Part shown: positions 47,801 through 56,635 of the stretch, one piece after another | Position numbering within the stretch: the first letter of the stretch is position 1 | Layout: the number at the start of each line of letters is the position of its first letter | Source of the DNA: Hephaestia mangrovi | Lineage (GTDB): Bacteria > Pseudomonadota > Alphaproteobacteria > Sphingomonadales > Sphingomonadaceae | DNA length: 64,000 bases | Assembly (NCBI RefSeq): GCF_019880555.1 | Contig: NZ_JAINVU010000001.1 | Location: 62,001-126,000 of the forward strand | Reading direction: 5' to 3' | The notes under the pieces: generated by a model | Databases searched by the model: none | Told to the model about the DNA's origin: nothing | The model's input: the letters and a program-made list of their open reading frames with translations, nothing else | Translations under genes and position numbers: made by a program

Positions 47801-49151
47801 CTCGGCCGACGACCTGACGAAGACGTTCACCTACAATCCGGCGAGCCAGATCGCGAGTGCGGCGAGCTCGAACGATGTCTATGCTTGGAACGGCGCGGTC
47901 AACGTCAACCGCAACTACACGACCAACGGGCTCAACCAGTACACGGTCTCAGGCAGCACGAGCCTCGGCTATGACGCGCGCGGCAACCTCACCACCAGCG
48001 GCTCGAGCACTTACAGCTACTCATCCGAGAACAGGATGATGGCGGCCAGCGGCGGGGTCACGATGCATTATGGTCCGCTCGGGCGATTGATCGAATATGA
48101 CACCACGGTGTCGACCCGCTTCCTGTACGACGGCGACGAGATGGTTGCCGAACTCGACAACCCGGCGAATGCTGTCCAGAAGCGCTATGTCTACGGCCCC
48201 GGGACCGACGAGCCGATCGTGCAATATACAGGTTCAGGGACATCGAGCCGGACCTGGCTGCACGCCGACGAGCGCGGCAGCGTGATCGCGCTGACCGACA
48301 GCTCGGGTAACACGACCGCGATCAACAGCTATGACGAATATGGCATCCCGGGCTCGGGCAACAGCGGCCGGTTCCAATACACCGGCCAGGTATGGTTGCC
48401 CGAGGTCGGGCTCTATTATTACAAGGCCCGGATGTACTCACCCTCGCTCGGCCGGTTCATGCAGACCGATCCCATCGGATATGGCGACGGGCTCAACTGG
48501 TACAATTATGTCGGCGGGGATCCAATTAATGGATTGGATCCGAGCGGTACGACAGACGATAACAAGTCTTATACCTGTACCGGAACGCTTATCTGCAATG
48601 GGGACGGCAACAATGGCATAGGTGGATGGGTCAACGGTGGGTTCGATGCCACTCCCGGCGGAGACAAAAGAGGTGTGTATTGCACGGGGGATTGCAGCGA
48701 TCCCGATCATCCTACCGATCTTGGGTACTGGCATAGGGGGCCCGATACCAGCGGTGAATGGGTCAAGGTTGGTGACTGGGGCCCCGGTTTTGAGGGCTTG
48801 GGTAACGTAGGTGGATTACCGCAGAATGGGGATGGCGAGGATATCATTGTAACCGGGCAAAGGCCCAAGCCGATCTTCATCGGTTCGCAACGCGGCTCTA
48901 ATAACCAGAAATCGACTGAATTCGAAAACTTAAACAACGAACAACTCTTGGAAGAGTACAAAAAGGCCACGGGAAAGCAGAGAATGAAACTACAGCGCGA
49001 ACTGAAAGGGCGTGGATTGAGAAATATCAACAAGCTCAGAGGCGCTGGTGATCTCTTCGATGATCCTTTCATAATTATTCCGGCATTGCCGCAACAGCTT
49101 TACATTTTGCAGTGCGAGACAAATCCGGACGCGAGTTGCTCCGTAATATGA
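44829..49151 (+). CDS. RHS/YD-repeat polymorphic toxin 2, signal-peptide type
   Basis: 1440 aa with GGGGGAAGAGA Shine-Dalgarno sequence. Signal peptide to about residue 39 (ALAFACEPAFAQ). The N-terminal part (about 40-610) has much lower GC than the core and is unrelated to RHS1 over most of its length. Residues about 617-1230 are nearly identical to RHS1 and end in LGRFMQTDPIGYGDGLNWYN. The tip (about 1235-1440) starts with a Cys/Gly/Asp-rich stretch, passes EDIIVTGQRPKP and ends with a charged helical part (NLNNEQLLEEYKKATGKQRM). ATGA overlap with the HEAT-repeat gene marks a toxin-immunity pair. Confidence 0.88.
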   Translation: MIYRNTGRLVNCGRFWFRFVRFGLVFSALAFACEPAFAQIGGNDMPTQYIARDGRGVNLATGSISTPNLTLSIGTQSSGMGYDGSASNIARSYQYAIDQIDTSHLVVVLGSSSIKFTKSGSAWTNDGQTGETLVSSGDIWNGGTYTFTARDGTVILFDQSPVSSSQVAFIKYFEASTIALANYLIRPDGEKITFYYKELITQTLSGDRSNIRLQSAVSSNGFMAKFEYLGNAWATEYLWLAKVSIINLSVDYCNPSADLCSSLTKNWPYISYNVPSGSGDMIQTDGLGHSTTYTYAFTPNFFGNAPLEGIRRAGSSSDDETVSYGTDGRVSDLTIDGVTWHYSWALAYTSTTSIMTVTVTNPDNTHRVYTVDANQNEILTVTDEKNEKTTYLYDTAGRLIYVVPPEGVIAGGVPTSGYTKYTYDSRGNVTEVRKVSKTPGTPADIVATASYPTVCTSPKTCNKPIWTKDPKGNETDYTYDGSHGGVLTVTGPADNSGVRPQTRYTYGSFQAHYKNSSGSVVASGVTEYELTGTSTCLSASSANPASCVGSASESKSSISYGSQLFPIGMTVASGNGSTAATVSSAYDDVGNLISVDGPLSGTSDTTTYRYDADRQVVGVISADPDGSGSLKRRAQKMTYDGLGQVTKAEVGTVTGTDDTAWNAFVSKQQLTTSYDSHHRKIRDVVTAGGTTYGVTDYSYDSAGRPDCTAVRMNPSAWGTVTAACTAQTAGSAGPDRITRNTVYDALNRVTSVTSAYGVSGTASTESTTYNANGTTQSVTDGEGNKTTYIYDGFDRLSKTEYPSPTSAGTSSTTDYEQLGYDANGNVTERDLRGYASDSTQKIIYGYDHLNRLVSKNLPGSEPDVTYGYDLLGQLTSASQPGYSETFTYDALGRRLTDGQGFGTLTSSYDAAGRRTKLQWSDGFYVIYDYDVLGEMTKVRENGATSGAGVLATYTYDDLGNRTHVTNGNGTASAWTPDAVSRLATLVHNLGGSADDLTKTFTYNPASQIASAASSNDVYAWNGAVNVNRNYTTNGLNQYTVSGSTSLGYDARGNLTTSGSSTYSYSSENRMMAASGGVTMHYGPLGRLIEYDTTVSTRFLYDGDEMVAELDNPANAVQKRYVYGPGTDEPIVQYTGSGTSSRTWLHADERGSVIALTDSSGNTTAINSYDEYGIPGSGNSGRFQYTGQVWLPEVGLYYYKARMYSPSLGRFMQTDPIGYGDGLNWYNYVGGDPINGLDPSGTTDDNKSYTCTGTLICNGDGNNGIGGWVNGGFDATPGGDKRGVYCTGDCSDPDHPTDLGYWHRGPDTSGEWVKVGDWGPGFEGLGNVGGLPQNGDGEDIIVTGQRPKPIFIGSQRGSNNQKSTEFENLNNEQLLEEYKKATGKQRMKLQRELKGRGLRNINKLRGAGDLFDDPFIIIPALPQQLYILQCETNPDASCSVI
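46677..48526 (+). repeat. RHS core direct repeat, copy B (about 1.85 kb)
   Basis: Direct repeat of 31091-32940 with constant 15586-base offset and no net indels. Direct orientation means recombination would delete or circularise the 15.6 kb between, which includes the whole T4SS operon. Confidence 0.85.
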
Positions 49152-49684
49152 ATACAAATATCACATCCAAAAATAGATTAATTCTTCTGAAGTCTAGAGA
49201 ATTCTATGACTGGGATGTGGATACTTTGATTGAATGGTCTCAAGATAAAAGTTCAGAGGTTCGGGATTGGGCTACCACAGCGTTATCATCGATAAACTTG
49301 AATTCCGAGAAAGTTAGGGCGGCGCTAGTCGCGCGTTTGAAAGATGCTGATTTTGACACAAGGGGCGAAGCAATGGTTGGCTTGGCTCGCCGGCAAGATC
49401 GGCGCGTATTACCATATATAAAGAGGGCCTTAGAAGAAGATCGTGTGGGAACGCTGTTCGTCGAAGCTGCCGGGTATTTAGCCGATGCGAGCCTAGTGGC
49501 ACCACTTGAAGCCCTGCGAACTTGGTGGGACGTCGACCAGCCTTTGTTGGATGAGGCTCTGCAGCGTTGCAAAGGATTAACAACCAAGCCCTGCCGAGTT
49601 TGGGAATATGTCGGCCCTGAGGATAAGGCTCTCGAAATCGGGCGGGCAGCTCCCAGACGCGACGGGGAGGATGAGAGCCGGTAG
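49148..49684 (+). CDS. HEAT-repeat protein, candidate immunity to RHS tip 2
   Basis: 178 aa, ATG overlapping the RHS2 stop. Helical repeats with the HEAT pattern (VRDWATTALSSINL, VRAALVARLKDADFDTRGEA, GLARRQDRRVLPYIKRALEE). HEAT-repeat proteins are a recurrent immunity type next to polymorphic toxins. The last about 20 residues may be altered by the adjoining IS110 insertion, since the frame ends just before that element. Confidence 0.75.
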   Translation: MNTNITSKNRLILLKSREFYDWDVDTLIEWSQDKSSEVRDWATTALSSINLNSEKVRAALVARLKDADFDTRGEAMVGLARRQDRRVLPYIKRALEEDRVGTLFVEAAGYLADASLVAPLEALRTWWDVDQPLLDEALQRCKGLTTKPCRVWEYVGPEDKALEIGRAAPRRDGEDESR

Positions 49685-49727
49685 GTTCATCGCGGGCGGG
49701 GCTCGCGAGGGATCAGGAGACCGAGCC

Positions 49728-49832
49728 ATGGAATTGCATGTAGGACTGGACGTATCGCTGGAGTCGACGAGCATGTGCATCGTCGACGCGACCGGCAAAA
49801 AGGTACTCGAAACTGTCCGTCGTCAGGACATT
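49728..49832 (+). pseudogene. IS110-family transposase, 5' fragment
   Basis: ATG at 49728 starts MELHVGLDVSLESTSMCIVD, the first part of the RuvC-like DEDD domain with its first Asp. The reading frame is cut by an IS3-family element at 49833. The remainder resumes at about 51317. Confidence 0.8.
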
Positions 49833-49887
49833 TGGCGCAGATCGGGGCGTAGATTAGCGGAGAGCGGGCCTCGTCAGGGGGCTGATG

Positions 49888-50868
49888 TTAGGCGGCGAGC
49901 TTGCGGTGCTGCAAGCGCCGATGTTCGATGGTCTGTCGCTTGATCCTTTCGCGCTGTTTGATGATGGCCGGCGCCCTGCCGAAGTAGGCGTCCGCGGGCG
50001 TCACGTTGGCCAGGCTCTCGTGGTAGCGCTGGTGATTGTAGTGCTCGACGAAGGCTTCGATCTGGGCCTCGAGGTCGCCGGGCAGGAAGTAGTTTTCCAG
50101 CAGGATGCGGTTCTTCAGGGTCTGGTGCCAGCGCTCGATCTTGCCCTGGGTCTGGGGATGACACGGGGCACCGCGCACATGGCTCATCTTCCGGGCCTCG
50201 ATGTATTCGGCCAGTTCACCGGCGATGTAGCTGGGGCCGTTGTCGCTGAGCAGCCTGGGCTTGTGCAGCACCGTGGCGCTGTCGCAGCCCGAGGCCTTGA
50301 GGGCCAGGTCCAGCGTGTCAGTCACGTCCTCGGCCCGCATGTTGGTGCACAGCTTCCAGGCGATGATGTAGCGCGAGAAGTCGTCGAGCACGGTCGACAG
50401 GTACATCCAACCCCACCCGATGATCTTGAAGTAGGTGAAGTCGGTCTGCCACATCTCGTTGGGCCGCGTGGTCTTGGTGTGGAACGCATCGGCCGCCTTG
50501 ATCACAACGTAAGCCGGGCTGGTGATCAGGTCGTGGGCCTTGAGCAGCCGGTAAACCGTCGCTTCCGACACGAAGTAGCGCTGCTCGTCGGTGAACCGCA
50601 CGGCCAGCTCCCGGGGGCTCAGCTCGGACTGGTCCAGCGCCAGTTCGATGATCTGGTCGTGGATCTCGGCCGGGATGCGGTTCCACACCCGGCTCGGCGC
50701 CGAAGGCCGGTCTTCCAGCGCTTCCAGCCCACCCTCGAGGTAGCGATCATACCAGCGGTAGAACGTTCGGCGGGGGATGCCGAGCTGGTCCAGCGTGCGC
50801 TTGGCCGGCAGGTGTGACTGCTCAACGATCCTGATGATCTCGAGCTTCTCGGATGCAGGATACCTCAT
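49888..50868 (-). CDS. IS3-family transposase OrfB (second element)
   Basis: 326 aa. An N-terminal HTH (IPRRTFYRWYDRYLEGGLEA) is followed by an rve core: MWQTDFTYFKIIGWGWMY (D), LLSDNGPSYIAGELAEYIE (D) and HPQTQGKIERWHQTLKNRIL (E). Intact over the whole frame. It is unrelated in sequence to the OrfB at 17976, so it is a different subgroup. Confidence 0.9.
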   Translation of the reverse strand: MRYPASEKLEIIRIVEQSHLPAKRTLDQLGIPRRTFYRWYDRYLEGGLEALEDRPSAPSRVWNRIPAEIHDQIIELALDQSELSPRELAVRFTDEQRYFVSEATVYRLLKAHDLITSPAYVVIKAADAFHTKTTRPNEMWQTDFTYFKIIGWGWMYLSTVLDDFSRYIIAWKLCTNMRAEDVTDTLDLALKASGCDSATVLHKPRLLSDNGPSYIAGELAEYIEARKMSHVRGAPCHPQTQGKIERWHQTLKNRILLENYFLPGDLEAQIEAFVEHYNHQRYHESLANVTPADAYFGRAPAIIKQRERIKRQTIEHRRLQHRKLAA

Positions 50869-50890
50869 TCGTCGCCTTCCCCATCCGCGG

Positions 50891-51250
50891 TCATGCTTTT
50901 TTGAGCAACCGGTTTTCCAGCGTCAGATCGGCCACGCATTCCTTCAGGGCGCGGGCTTCGCGGCGCAGGTCCTGGACCTCACCGGTAGTCGCGGCGCGGG
51001 CAGTATCGCCCGCCAGGCGGCGTTTGCCGGCTTCCATGAACTCCTTCGACCAGGTGTAGTACAGGCTCTGGGCGATGCCCTCCTTGCGACACAGCTCGGC
51101 AATGCTGTCGTCACCGCGCAGGCCTTCGAGCACGATGCGGATCTTGTCCTCGGCCGAGAAATGCCGCCGGGTCTGCCGCCGAATATCCTTCACAACCCGC
51201 TCAGCAGGGGCCTTCGCCGGCGATTTTGCATTGGAGGATCTGAGCTTCAT
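50891..51250 (-). CDS. IS3-family transposase OrfA (second element)
   Basis: 119 aa with HTH (FSAEDKIRIVLEGLRGDDSI, ELCRKEGIAQSLYYTWSKEF) and a coiled coil (VQDLRREARALKECVADLTL). It ends 22 bases before the orfB start. Confidence 0.88.
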   Translation of the reverse strand: MKLRSSNAKSPAKAPAERVVKDIRRQTRRHFSAEDKIRIVLEGLRGDDSIAELCRKEGIAQSLYYTWSKEFMEAGKRRLAGDTARAATTGEVQDLRREARALKECVADLTLENRLLKKA

Positions 51251-51316
51251 CTTCGTTCCTTCGTCACTACGACGAAGCCCAGATCCTCCTTAAATCACAA
51301 CCTCAAATCTGTGCCA

Positions 51317-52341
51317 TCGGCGCTGACGGCGGACACTCGAAACGTCGGTTGCGTCGGATCCGGAAGCGGTCTGCATCGCACCGCCCGCACGTAGCTACGA
51401 TCGCGCGGATCGGCATCGAAGCCTGCTCGACCGGCATCTGGTTGGCGCGTGAGTTGCGCAACGAAGGCTTGCCGGTGACGGTCGTCGAGGCACGGCACAT
51501 GCGCTCGGCGCTGAGTGCAATGCGCAACAAGACCGACCGCAACGACGCGCACGGCATTGCGCAGATGATGCGCATGGGCTGGTTCCGCGCGGTGCATGTG
51601 AAGACCCTTGAGACCCAGCGCCTCAAGACGTTCCTGGTCAACCGACGCCTGCTCAAACGCAAGCTCGTCGATCTGCAAAACCACCTGCGCGGTGCCTTGC
51701 GCACCTATGGCCTGAAGGTCGGCCAAGTCGGTGCCGGCCGGTTTGACGGCCGCGTCCGCGAGCTGCTCGAGGGCAATGGCGACTACATGTTTACCACCAT
51801 GATCGAGAGCATGCTGGAGGTGCGCGCGGTGCTGTTCGAAAGCTTCCGCAAGCTGCACCGCATCCTGCTGCTGATCGTCAAGCACGACCCCATCTGCCGC
51901 CGCTTCATGACCGTTCCCGGCGTCGGCCCGGTGTCCGCGCTCTCCTACAAGGTCACGATCGACGATCCGACCAGGTTCACCAGATTGCGAACCGTCGGCG
52001 CCCACCTGGGCCTGACGCCGCGAAAATATCAGTCGGGAACCAGCGTCGACTGGGGCGGACGTATCTCGAAAATGGGTGACGTCGACACCCGCGGCGCGTT
52101 GTGCGAAGCGGCCGCGTCGATGCTGCTCAGGGTGCAGAGCTACTCGGCGCTGAAGGCCTGGGGCATGCGCATCGCGAAGCGCTCCAGCATGATGTGCGCC
52201 ATCGTCGCGGTCGTCCGGAAGATGGCGATGATCCTTCATCGCATGTGGATCGACGGCACCGACTTCGAGGCAAAGTCCGGCGCGAAGATCACCGAAAAAC
52301 GCAAGCGCGATCCGCAAACGGGTCGCCTGTTGCCCAGCTGA
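51317..52341 (+). pseudogene. IS110-family transposase, 3' part
   Basis: Reads RIGIEACSTGIWLARELRNE, MRNKTDRNDAHGIAQMMR and the C-terminal Transposase_20 domain (FMTVPGVGPVSALSYKVTID; TPRKYQSGTSVDWGGRISKM) with its catalytic serine region. The first about 70 bases are in another frame (LETSVASDPEAV in the -1 frame), so a frameshift near 51385 adds to the disruption. The join with the 5' fragment is not exact: both sides carry an LET-coding stretch. Confidence 0.8.
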
Positions 52342-52838
52342 TCGCCAACGAAATGGAGCTTTTGGTTTAACGGAATCCCCGCGCGGGGAAGCGTCCTGAC
52401 AGGGCGTAGAACAGGGTGAGCCCCCCATCTTGCCTGCTCCTCCCGCAAGGGATGAGAGCGCTGTGAATGCTTGGGACGCCCCGTTCGTCACGACTGAGAG
52501 AGTGCGCCGATTGCTGTCGAACGCGTAGTAACGCATGTCCCTGTCAAGAGTGCTCGATCGCACGTGTGGGTACGCAGGCGGACCGTGGTGGACAGTCCGC
52601 GAGGAGATGGAGTATGTAGACAGATGAAAGTGGCGATCAGGGCCATTTTTACTGCTCAATTAATAAGGCAAGATTAAAGGACTGTCCCCTGATGGTTGAT
52701 ATGTTGTCTTAACATCGTTTTTTTAGCGAGGTTGGCGGCACTGGTCGCGAGACACCGGTGCCGGTTCTCATATCGACTCTTTGAACTTGTGCAGTGAACG
52801 ACGATGCCATGAATCTCGCGGGATCCCTGGGCCGCGGG
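52342..52838. other. Non-coding tail of IS110 plus spacer
   Basis: No gene. The first about 150 bases are probably the element's non-coding end, where IS110 elements may encode guide (bridge) RNA, but I cannot define it. The right part is less GC-rich. Confidence 0.4.
52701..52724 (+). terminator. Weak hairpin and T7 tract
   Basis: ATGTT, loop GTCTT, AACAT, then CG and seven Ts. The stem is only 5 AT-rich bases, so termination strength is doubtful. Confidence 0.35.
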
Positions 52839-53549
52839 TCAGCGACGTTGTGGATCAGGTGCAACATTAATGACGCAGCGCGCCGGCTTTCCCGTCTTCG
52901 ACGCCGACACTGTGCATTTATCGATCGCTCGCCTGTTGTCGGCCAACAGTTCGGCAGCGTGTGTGAGCGCGTCCCATGCGTTTGGGCTGTCGGCCCGCAT
53001 CAGCCGCGTTCCCGCTTCCCATAAGGTCGGTTCGCCGATGACATGCGCGGCCATCGCCTCGGGCATGTGCCAGCCCTGCGGTAAGGCGCGCAGGATCACA
53101 CCGGGCATGATCGACCATATGAGCATTCCGCCAAGCGCGCCGCCACTCGCCACCCACAGCAGGCGGCGCCGCTGATCGCGGACGGTGGCGACCGTGCCCA
53201 CGAGCCGCTCCATGTGGCTTGCCACCTTGTCGATCCGGTCCCGCGCCTGGTTGATGGTGGCGCGGTCCGCGGCACGCGCCGTCTCGCCGGCGGCTGCGAT
53301 CTGCCGGGCCATGTTATCGGGCGTGAGCGTCATCGCCGGACGGACTGCAAGCGTCTTGATCGCCTCGCGCATTTTGCCGAGCAAGACTGCGATTTCGCCC
53401 AACGTCTCGCTATAGTTGGGTACAGCCTCCCGCTTTGCGGCAAGCCCGGCGATGGCCGCTTCCAGCAAATCCACCTTCTCGGCAAGCCGTGTGAAGGCTC
53501 GCGCGGCCGGATCGGCTTCAGGCGCAGGCGTCGGCAAACTGGTTTCCAT
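52839..53549 (-). CDS. Membrane protein downstream of traA (DUF6118-like)
   Basis: 236 aa. An N-terminal Pro/Ala stretch is followed by a predicted coiled coil (about 20-115; FTRLAEKVDLLEAAIAGLAA, ARDRIDKVASHMERLVGTVA), one membrane helix at about 130-150 (LLWVASGGALGGMLIWSIMP) and a C-terminal tail with two cysteines. It is 11 bases downstream of traA and probably cotranscribed. I recall similar proteins called DUF6118 beside sphingomonad traA, from memory and unverified. A role in mating-pair function is only inferred. Confidence 0.65.
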   Translation of the reverse strand: METSLPTPAPEADPAARAFTRLAEKVDLLEAAIAGLAAKREAVPNYSETLGEIAVLLGKMREAIKTLAVRPAMTLTPDNMARQIAAAGETARAADRATINQARDRIDKVASHMERLVGTVATVRDQRRRLLWVASGGALGGMLIWSIMPGVILRALPQGWHMPEAMAAHVIGEPTLWEAGTRLMRADSPNAWDALTHAAELLADNRRAIDKCTVSASKTGKPARCVINVAPDPQRR

Positions 53550-53560
53550 GATCGTTTCTC

Positions 53561-56500
53561 CTATCTGCTGAGGCCGCGGCTACGACCTATTTCGATGCCG
53601 ACGCTGCCGGCGAGGTCGTGGGCGAGCTTGCGGCCGGTGTCGAAGTCGATGCCGAGCTGCTGCTTGCGGTTGCGCAGGATCGATTCCACCTGGGCGTCGC
53701 GCTCCAGGCTCTTGGCCATGCCCGCCATCTGTTCGGACACTTCGCCCGCCCCCCGGAAATCCCCGTCACGCTGCAATTCCTGACGGCGTTGATGAAGCTT
53801 TCGCCAGCTCTCCACGAACCGGTCGGCGCGCTTGTCGGGATCAGCGCGGATTTCCGCTTCAAGCTGCATGGCACGCATGGCTTGCCGGACGCGGCCGGCG
53901 GACGCTTCCGCGACCAGGCTGGGGTTGCGGTGATATGCCTGCTCCATGTCCTTCGCGGCGTGCCTGGCCGTTGCGTTCATCGTCTCACGGGCCTTGTCGA
54001 GTTCGGCACGCTGATGAGGCAGGACGGGCAGGCCCTTGTCCTCCATCTTCCATATGTCAGCGACGGCGCGGGCGTGGCGCTCGACCGCGAGGCGGCGGAC
54101 CTGCTCGCGCCCGGCCTGCGCCGTTCTGGCGGGATCGGCTACAGGCGCGGGCGGACGGAAGTCTGCGAACGCTCCCCTGAGCGACGTCGAAGGGATGCCG
54201 CGTTCGGCCTTCGGAACAGCGCCAAGCTCGAGACTATCGAACATGCCGCGCCGGTATGGGGGCGTGGCGGACGGCTCGCGTTCCTGCCCGCTGATCGAAA
54301 GGCGCAGCCCGTCGAACATGCCGCGTGCCTTCTCCGGCACGGCCTTGACGATTTCGGCGACACGCTCGCGGAACGTGATGCCCCGACGCTCGGCATAGTC
54401 GCGGGTCGGGTCGCGGCGTTCATAGTCGCTCGCCATGTCCTTCGCCCGCTCGCGCGACAGGGTGCGGACGAGCCGGGCCTCATCCCTGAAATCGTCGCGA
54501 CCAAAGTGGAACTGCACGCCATCGCGATGTCGCGACATGCCGACATAGGCGCCATGGCTGTCCATGCCGGGCGTCGCCAGCACATGCGTCCGGTCCACGG
54601 TCATGCCCTGCGCCTTGTGGATCGTGGCGGCATAGCCGTGATCGACGTGGGCATAATTCTTGGTGTCGAACGCGACGCTGCGTCCATCGTCGGTCCTGAC
54701 CGCGATGTGCGTCGGGCTGGCCACCTCAATCGTGCCCAGCGTGCCGTTCTTGACCTCAAGCCCGCGCTCGTTGCGCAGGAATATGATACGATCGCCGCTG
54801 GCGAAGGCGCGGTCGCCACGTTCGGTCTTTACTCGCACGTTATCGCGAAGCTCGCCGGCGTTGCGCATCCGCTCGCGCGCGGCCTCGTTGAGATTGCGCA
54901 CCTCGGCATTGGTGTGAGTGAGAATGATCCGAGAGGCATGGGGATCGGCCTTACGTTCGCGATCCCACCGCTCGATCAGCTCTTTCCGCGCTTGCTCGCG
55001 CGTCTCGGCGGCATGGACCATGTCGTGATCGGCATAAGCCCGGATCGCCTCGCCGGTGCGCCCATTGGCAAGCTCGCGGGTGGCATCCTGCTGCCAGCCT
55101 TCGCGCTGGCGGCGCACCTCGGTGATCTCGACGCTGCCGTGGTGCTCGGCGATGGCCCGAAACGCCGCGCCCGCCTCGATCGCCTGCAACTGTTGGGGAT
55201 CGCCGACCATCACCACCTTGGCGCCGGCGTCGGCGGCATGGGACAGCACACGCTCCATCTGGCGCGTACCGACCATGCCGGCTTCATCGATCACCAGCAC
55301 ATCGTGGGCGGTGAGCAGATCGCGGCCCTGCGCCCAGCCATGTTCCATGCTGGCGATGGTGCGCGACGCGATGCCGGAGCCGTTCTCCAGCCCCTCGGCA
55401 GCGATGCCAGACAAGGCTGCGCCGCGTACGGTCAGCCCCGCGCTTTCCCACGCCTCGCGGGCGACGCCGAGCATGGCGCTCTTGCCGGTCCCGGCATAGC
55501 CGACCACCACGCCGAGATCGCGGCTATCGGTGATATGATCGAACGCTGCGCGCTGCTCGCCAGATAGCACCAGCCCGTTCGCTTCCGCTTCGGCAATCGC
55601 GGCGGCGCGGTCCCGCTCATCCACGCGATGCCGCTCGCGCTCGGCCATCAGTTCCGAGGCGCGCTGCAACCGCTGCTCGGTCTCGATCATGTCGCGCGAT
55701 GTGAAGCGATCTTCGCTGCGCCCGTCCTTGCCAAGCTCGACCAGATCGGGCGAGGCGCGCACCGCGTTCATCGCCCGGTCGAATTGCTCCTTGCCGTCGG
55801 TGTGGCGATGCACGAACATCGCCAGGTCGCGCTTGGTGAACGTCGCTTGGCTGTGGGTGATCGCGTCGAGTGCGACGCGCGGCTCGGCGATGATACGTTC
55901 GCCGTTGCGCTGGGCGATGGCGCGATGATCTTCGATCCGCTCGGATTCCAGCCCGCGCTCGCCCATGCGCTGCGCGGCCGGACCAATCTTGTCCTGTGGC
56001 TCGAGGTCGATGCCCTGCGCTTCCAGTGATCGGTGATCTATGCGAGCATCTATGTCGAGCTTGGCTAGCCGCGTGTTGACGTGATCCGCCCAACGCTCGC
56101 GCCATTGCTCGACCTGACTTGTCGCGTTCCAGTCGCGGACCTTGGCACCAAAACCATTTTCGCCAACCTCGCGCATGGTCAGCATGACATGGGCGTGGGG
56201 CTTGGGCTGGCCGTCTGCGCCGATATCCCAATGGACATTGAGATCGGCGATCATGCCCCGATCGACGAACTCGCGGCTCACGAAGTCACGTGCCAGCTCG
56301 ATGCCGTCGGCTTTGGCTATCTCGCGCGGGATGGCAAATTCCACTTCGCGGGCAAGCTGCGCGTCCTTGCGTACCTCGAACGCCTCGACATCGTTCCACA
56401 GGCGTTCGCGGTCGCGCCATTCTTCGGGCGCGCCGTCGGGCAGCATCACCTCGCTATGCTCGACACCGGCTTTGGCGCGGAAATCATGGTTGCGATCGAG

Positions 56501-56605
56501 CCGTTCGTCGTGCAGCCGCTCGCCTGCACGATAGGCAGCCGCGGAGACGGCGCTGCGGCCCGATGCGCGGCTGATGACCTTCACGCTGAAATGGTAGATC
56601 GCCAT
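53561..56605 (-). CDS. traA: Ti-type conjugative relaxase/helicase TraA (MOBQ)
   Basis: 1014 aa. The N-terminal MobA/MobL relaxase has the likely catalytic Tyr25 (SAVSAAAYRAGERL) and the metal-binding histidines H125, H137 and H139 (NVHWDIGADGQPKPHAHVML). The middle has a RecD-like helicase (Walker A VGYAGTGKSAM near 369, VLVIDEAGMVGTRQME, MVGDPQQLQAIEAG) and the late motif HVDHGYAATIHKAQGMT. A basic, helical C-terminus follows. It nicks oriT, stays bound to the 5' end and unwinds the strand. Its cognate oriT is visible about 50 bases upstream. Confidence 0.95.
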   Translation of the reverse strand: MAIYHFSVKVISRASGRSAVSAAAYRAGERLHDERLDRNHDFRAKAGVEHSEVMLPDGAPEEWRDRERLWNDVEAFEVRKDAQLAREVEFAIPREIAKADGIELARDFVSREFVDRGMIADLNVHWDIGADGQPKPHAHVMLTMREVGENGFGAKVRDWNATSQVEQWRERWADHVNTRLAKLDIDARIDHRSLEAQGIDLEPQDKIGPAAQRMGERGLESERIEDHRAIAQRNGERIIAEPRVALDAITHSQATFTKRDLAMFVHRHTDGKEQFDRAMNAVRASPDLVELGKDGRSEDRFTSRDMIETEQRLQRASELMAERERHRVDERDRAAAIAEAEANGLVLSGEQRAAFDHITDSRDLGVVVGYAGTGKSAMLGVAREAWESAGLTVRGAALSGIAAEGLENGSGIASRTIASMEHGWAQGRDLLTAHDVLVIDEAGMVGTRQMERVLSHAADAGAKVVMVGDPQQLQAIEAGAAFRAIAEHHGSVEITEVRRQREGWQQDATRELANGRTGEAIRAYADHDMVHAAETREQARKELIERWDRERKADPHASRIILTHTNAEVRNLNEAARERMRNAGELRDNVRVKTERGDRAFASGDRIIFLRNERGLEVKNGTLGTIEVASPTHIAVRTDDGRSVAFDTKNYAHVDHGYAATIHKAQGMTVDRTHVLATPGMDSHGAYVGMSRHRDGVQFHFGRDDFRDEARLVRTLSRERAKDMASDYERRDPTRDYAERRGITFRERVAEIVKAVPEKARGMFDGLRLSISGQEREPSATPPYRRGMFDSLELGAVPKAERGIPSTSLRGAFADFRPPAPVADPARTAQAGREQVRRLAVERHARAVADIWKMEDKGLPVLPHQRAELDKARETMNATARHAAKDMEQAYHRNPSLVAEASAGRVRQAMRAMQLEAEIRADPDKRADRFVESWRKLHQRRQELQRDGDFRGAGEVSEQMAGMAKSLERDAQVESILRNRKQQLGIDFDTGRKLAHDLAGSVGIEIGRSRGLSR

Positions 56606-56635
56606 GGCGACCGACCATCTACTATCTAAAGCCGC

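Larger units (their letters stand above)
49833..51316 (-). mobile_element. IS3-family insertion sequence inside the IS110 gene
   Basis: Termini TGGCGCAGAT (49833-49842) and ATCTGTGCCA (51307-51316) are inverted repeats with one mismatch; more imperfect pairing may follow. It is about 1.48 kb and encodes OrfA and OrfB on the minus strand. A direct target repeat is not seen at the ends. Confidence 0.8.

Noticed and set aside
53618..55567. 649-codon open frame antisense to traA
   Set aside because: High-GC shadow frame; the relaxase on the other strand has clear motifs throughout.
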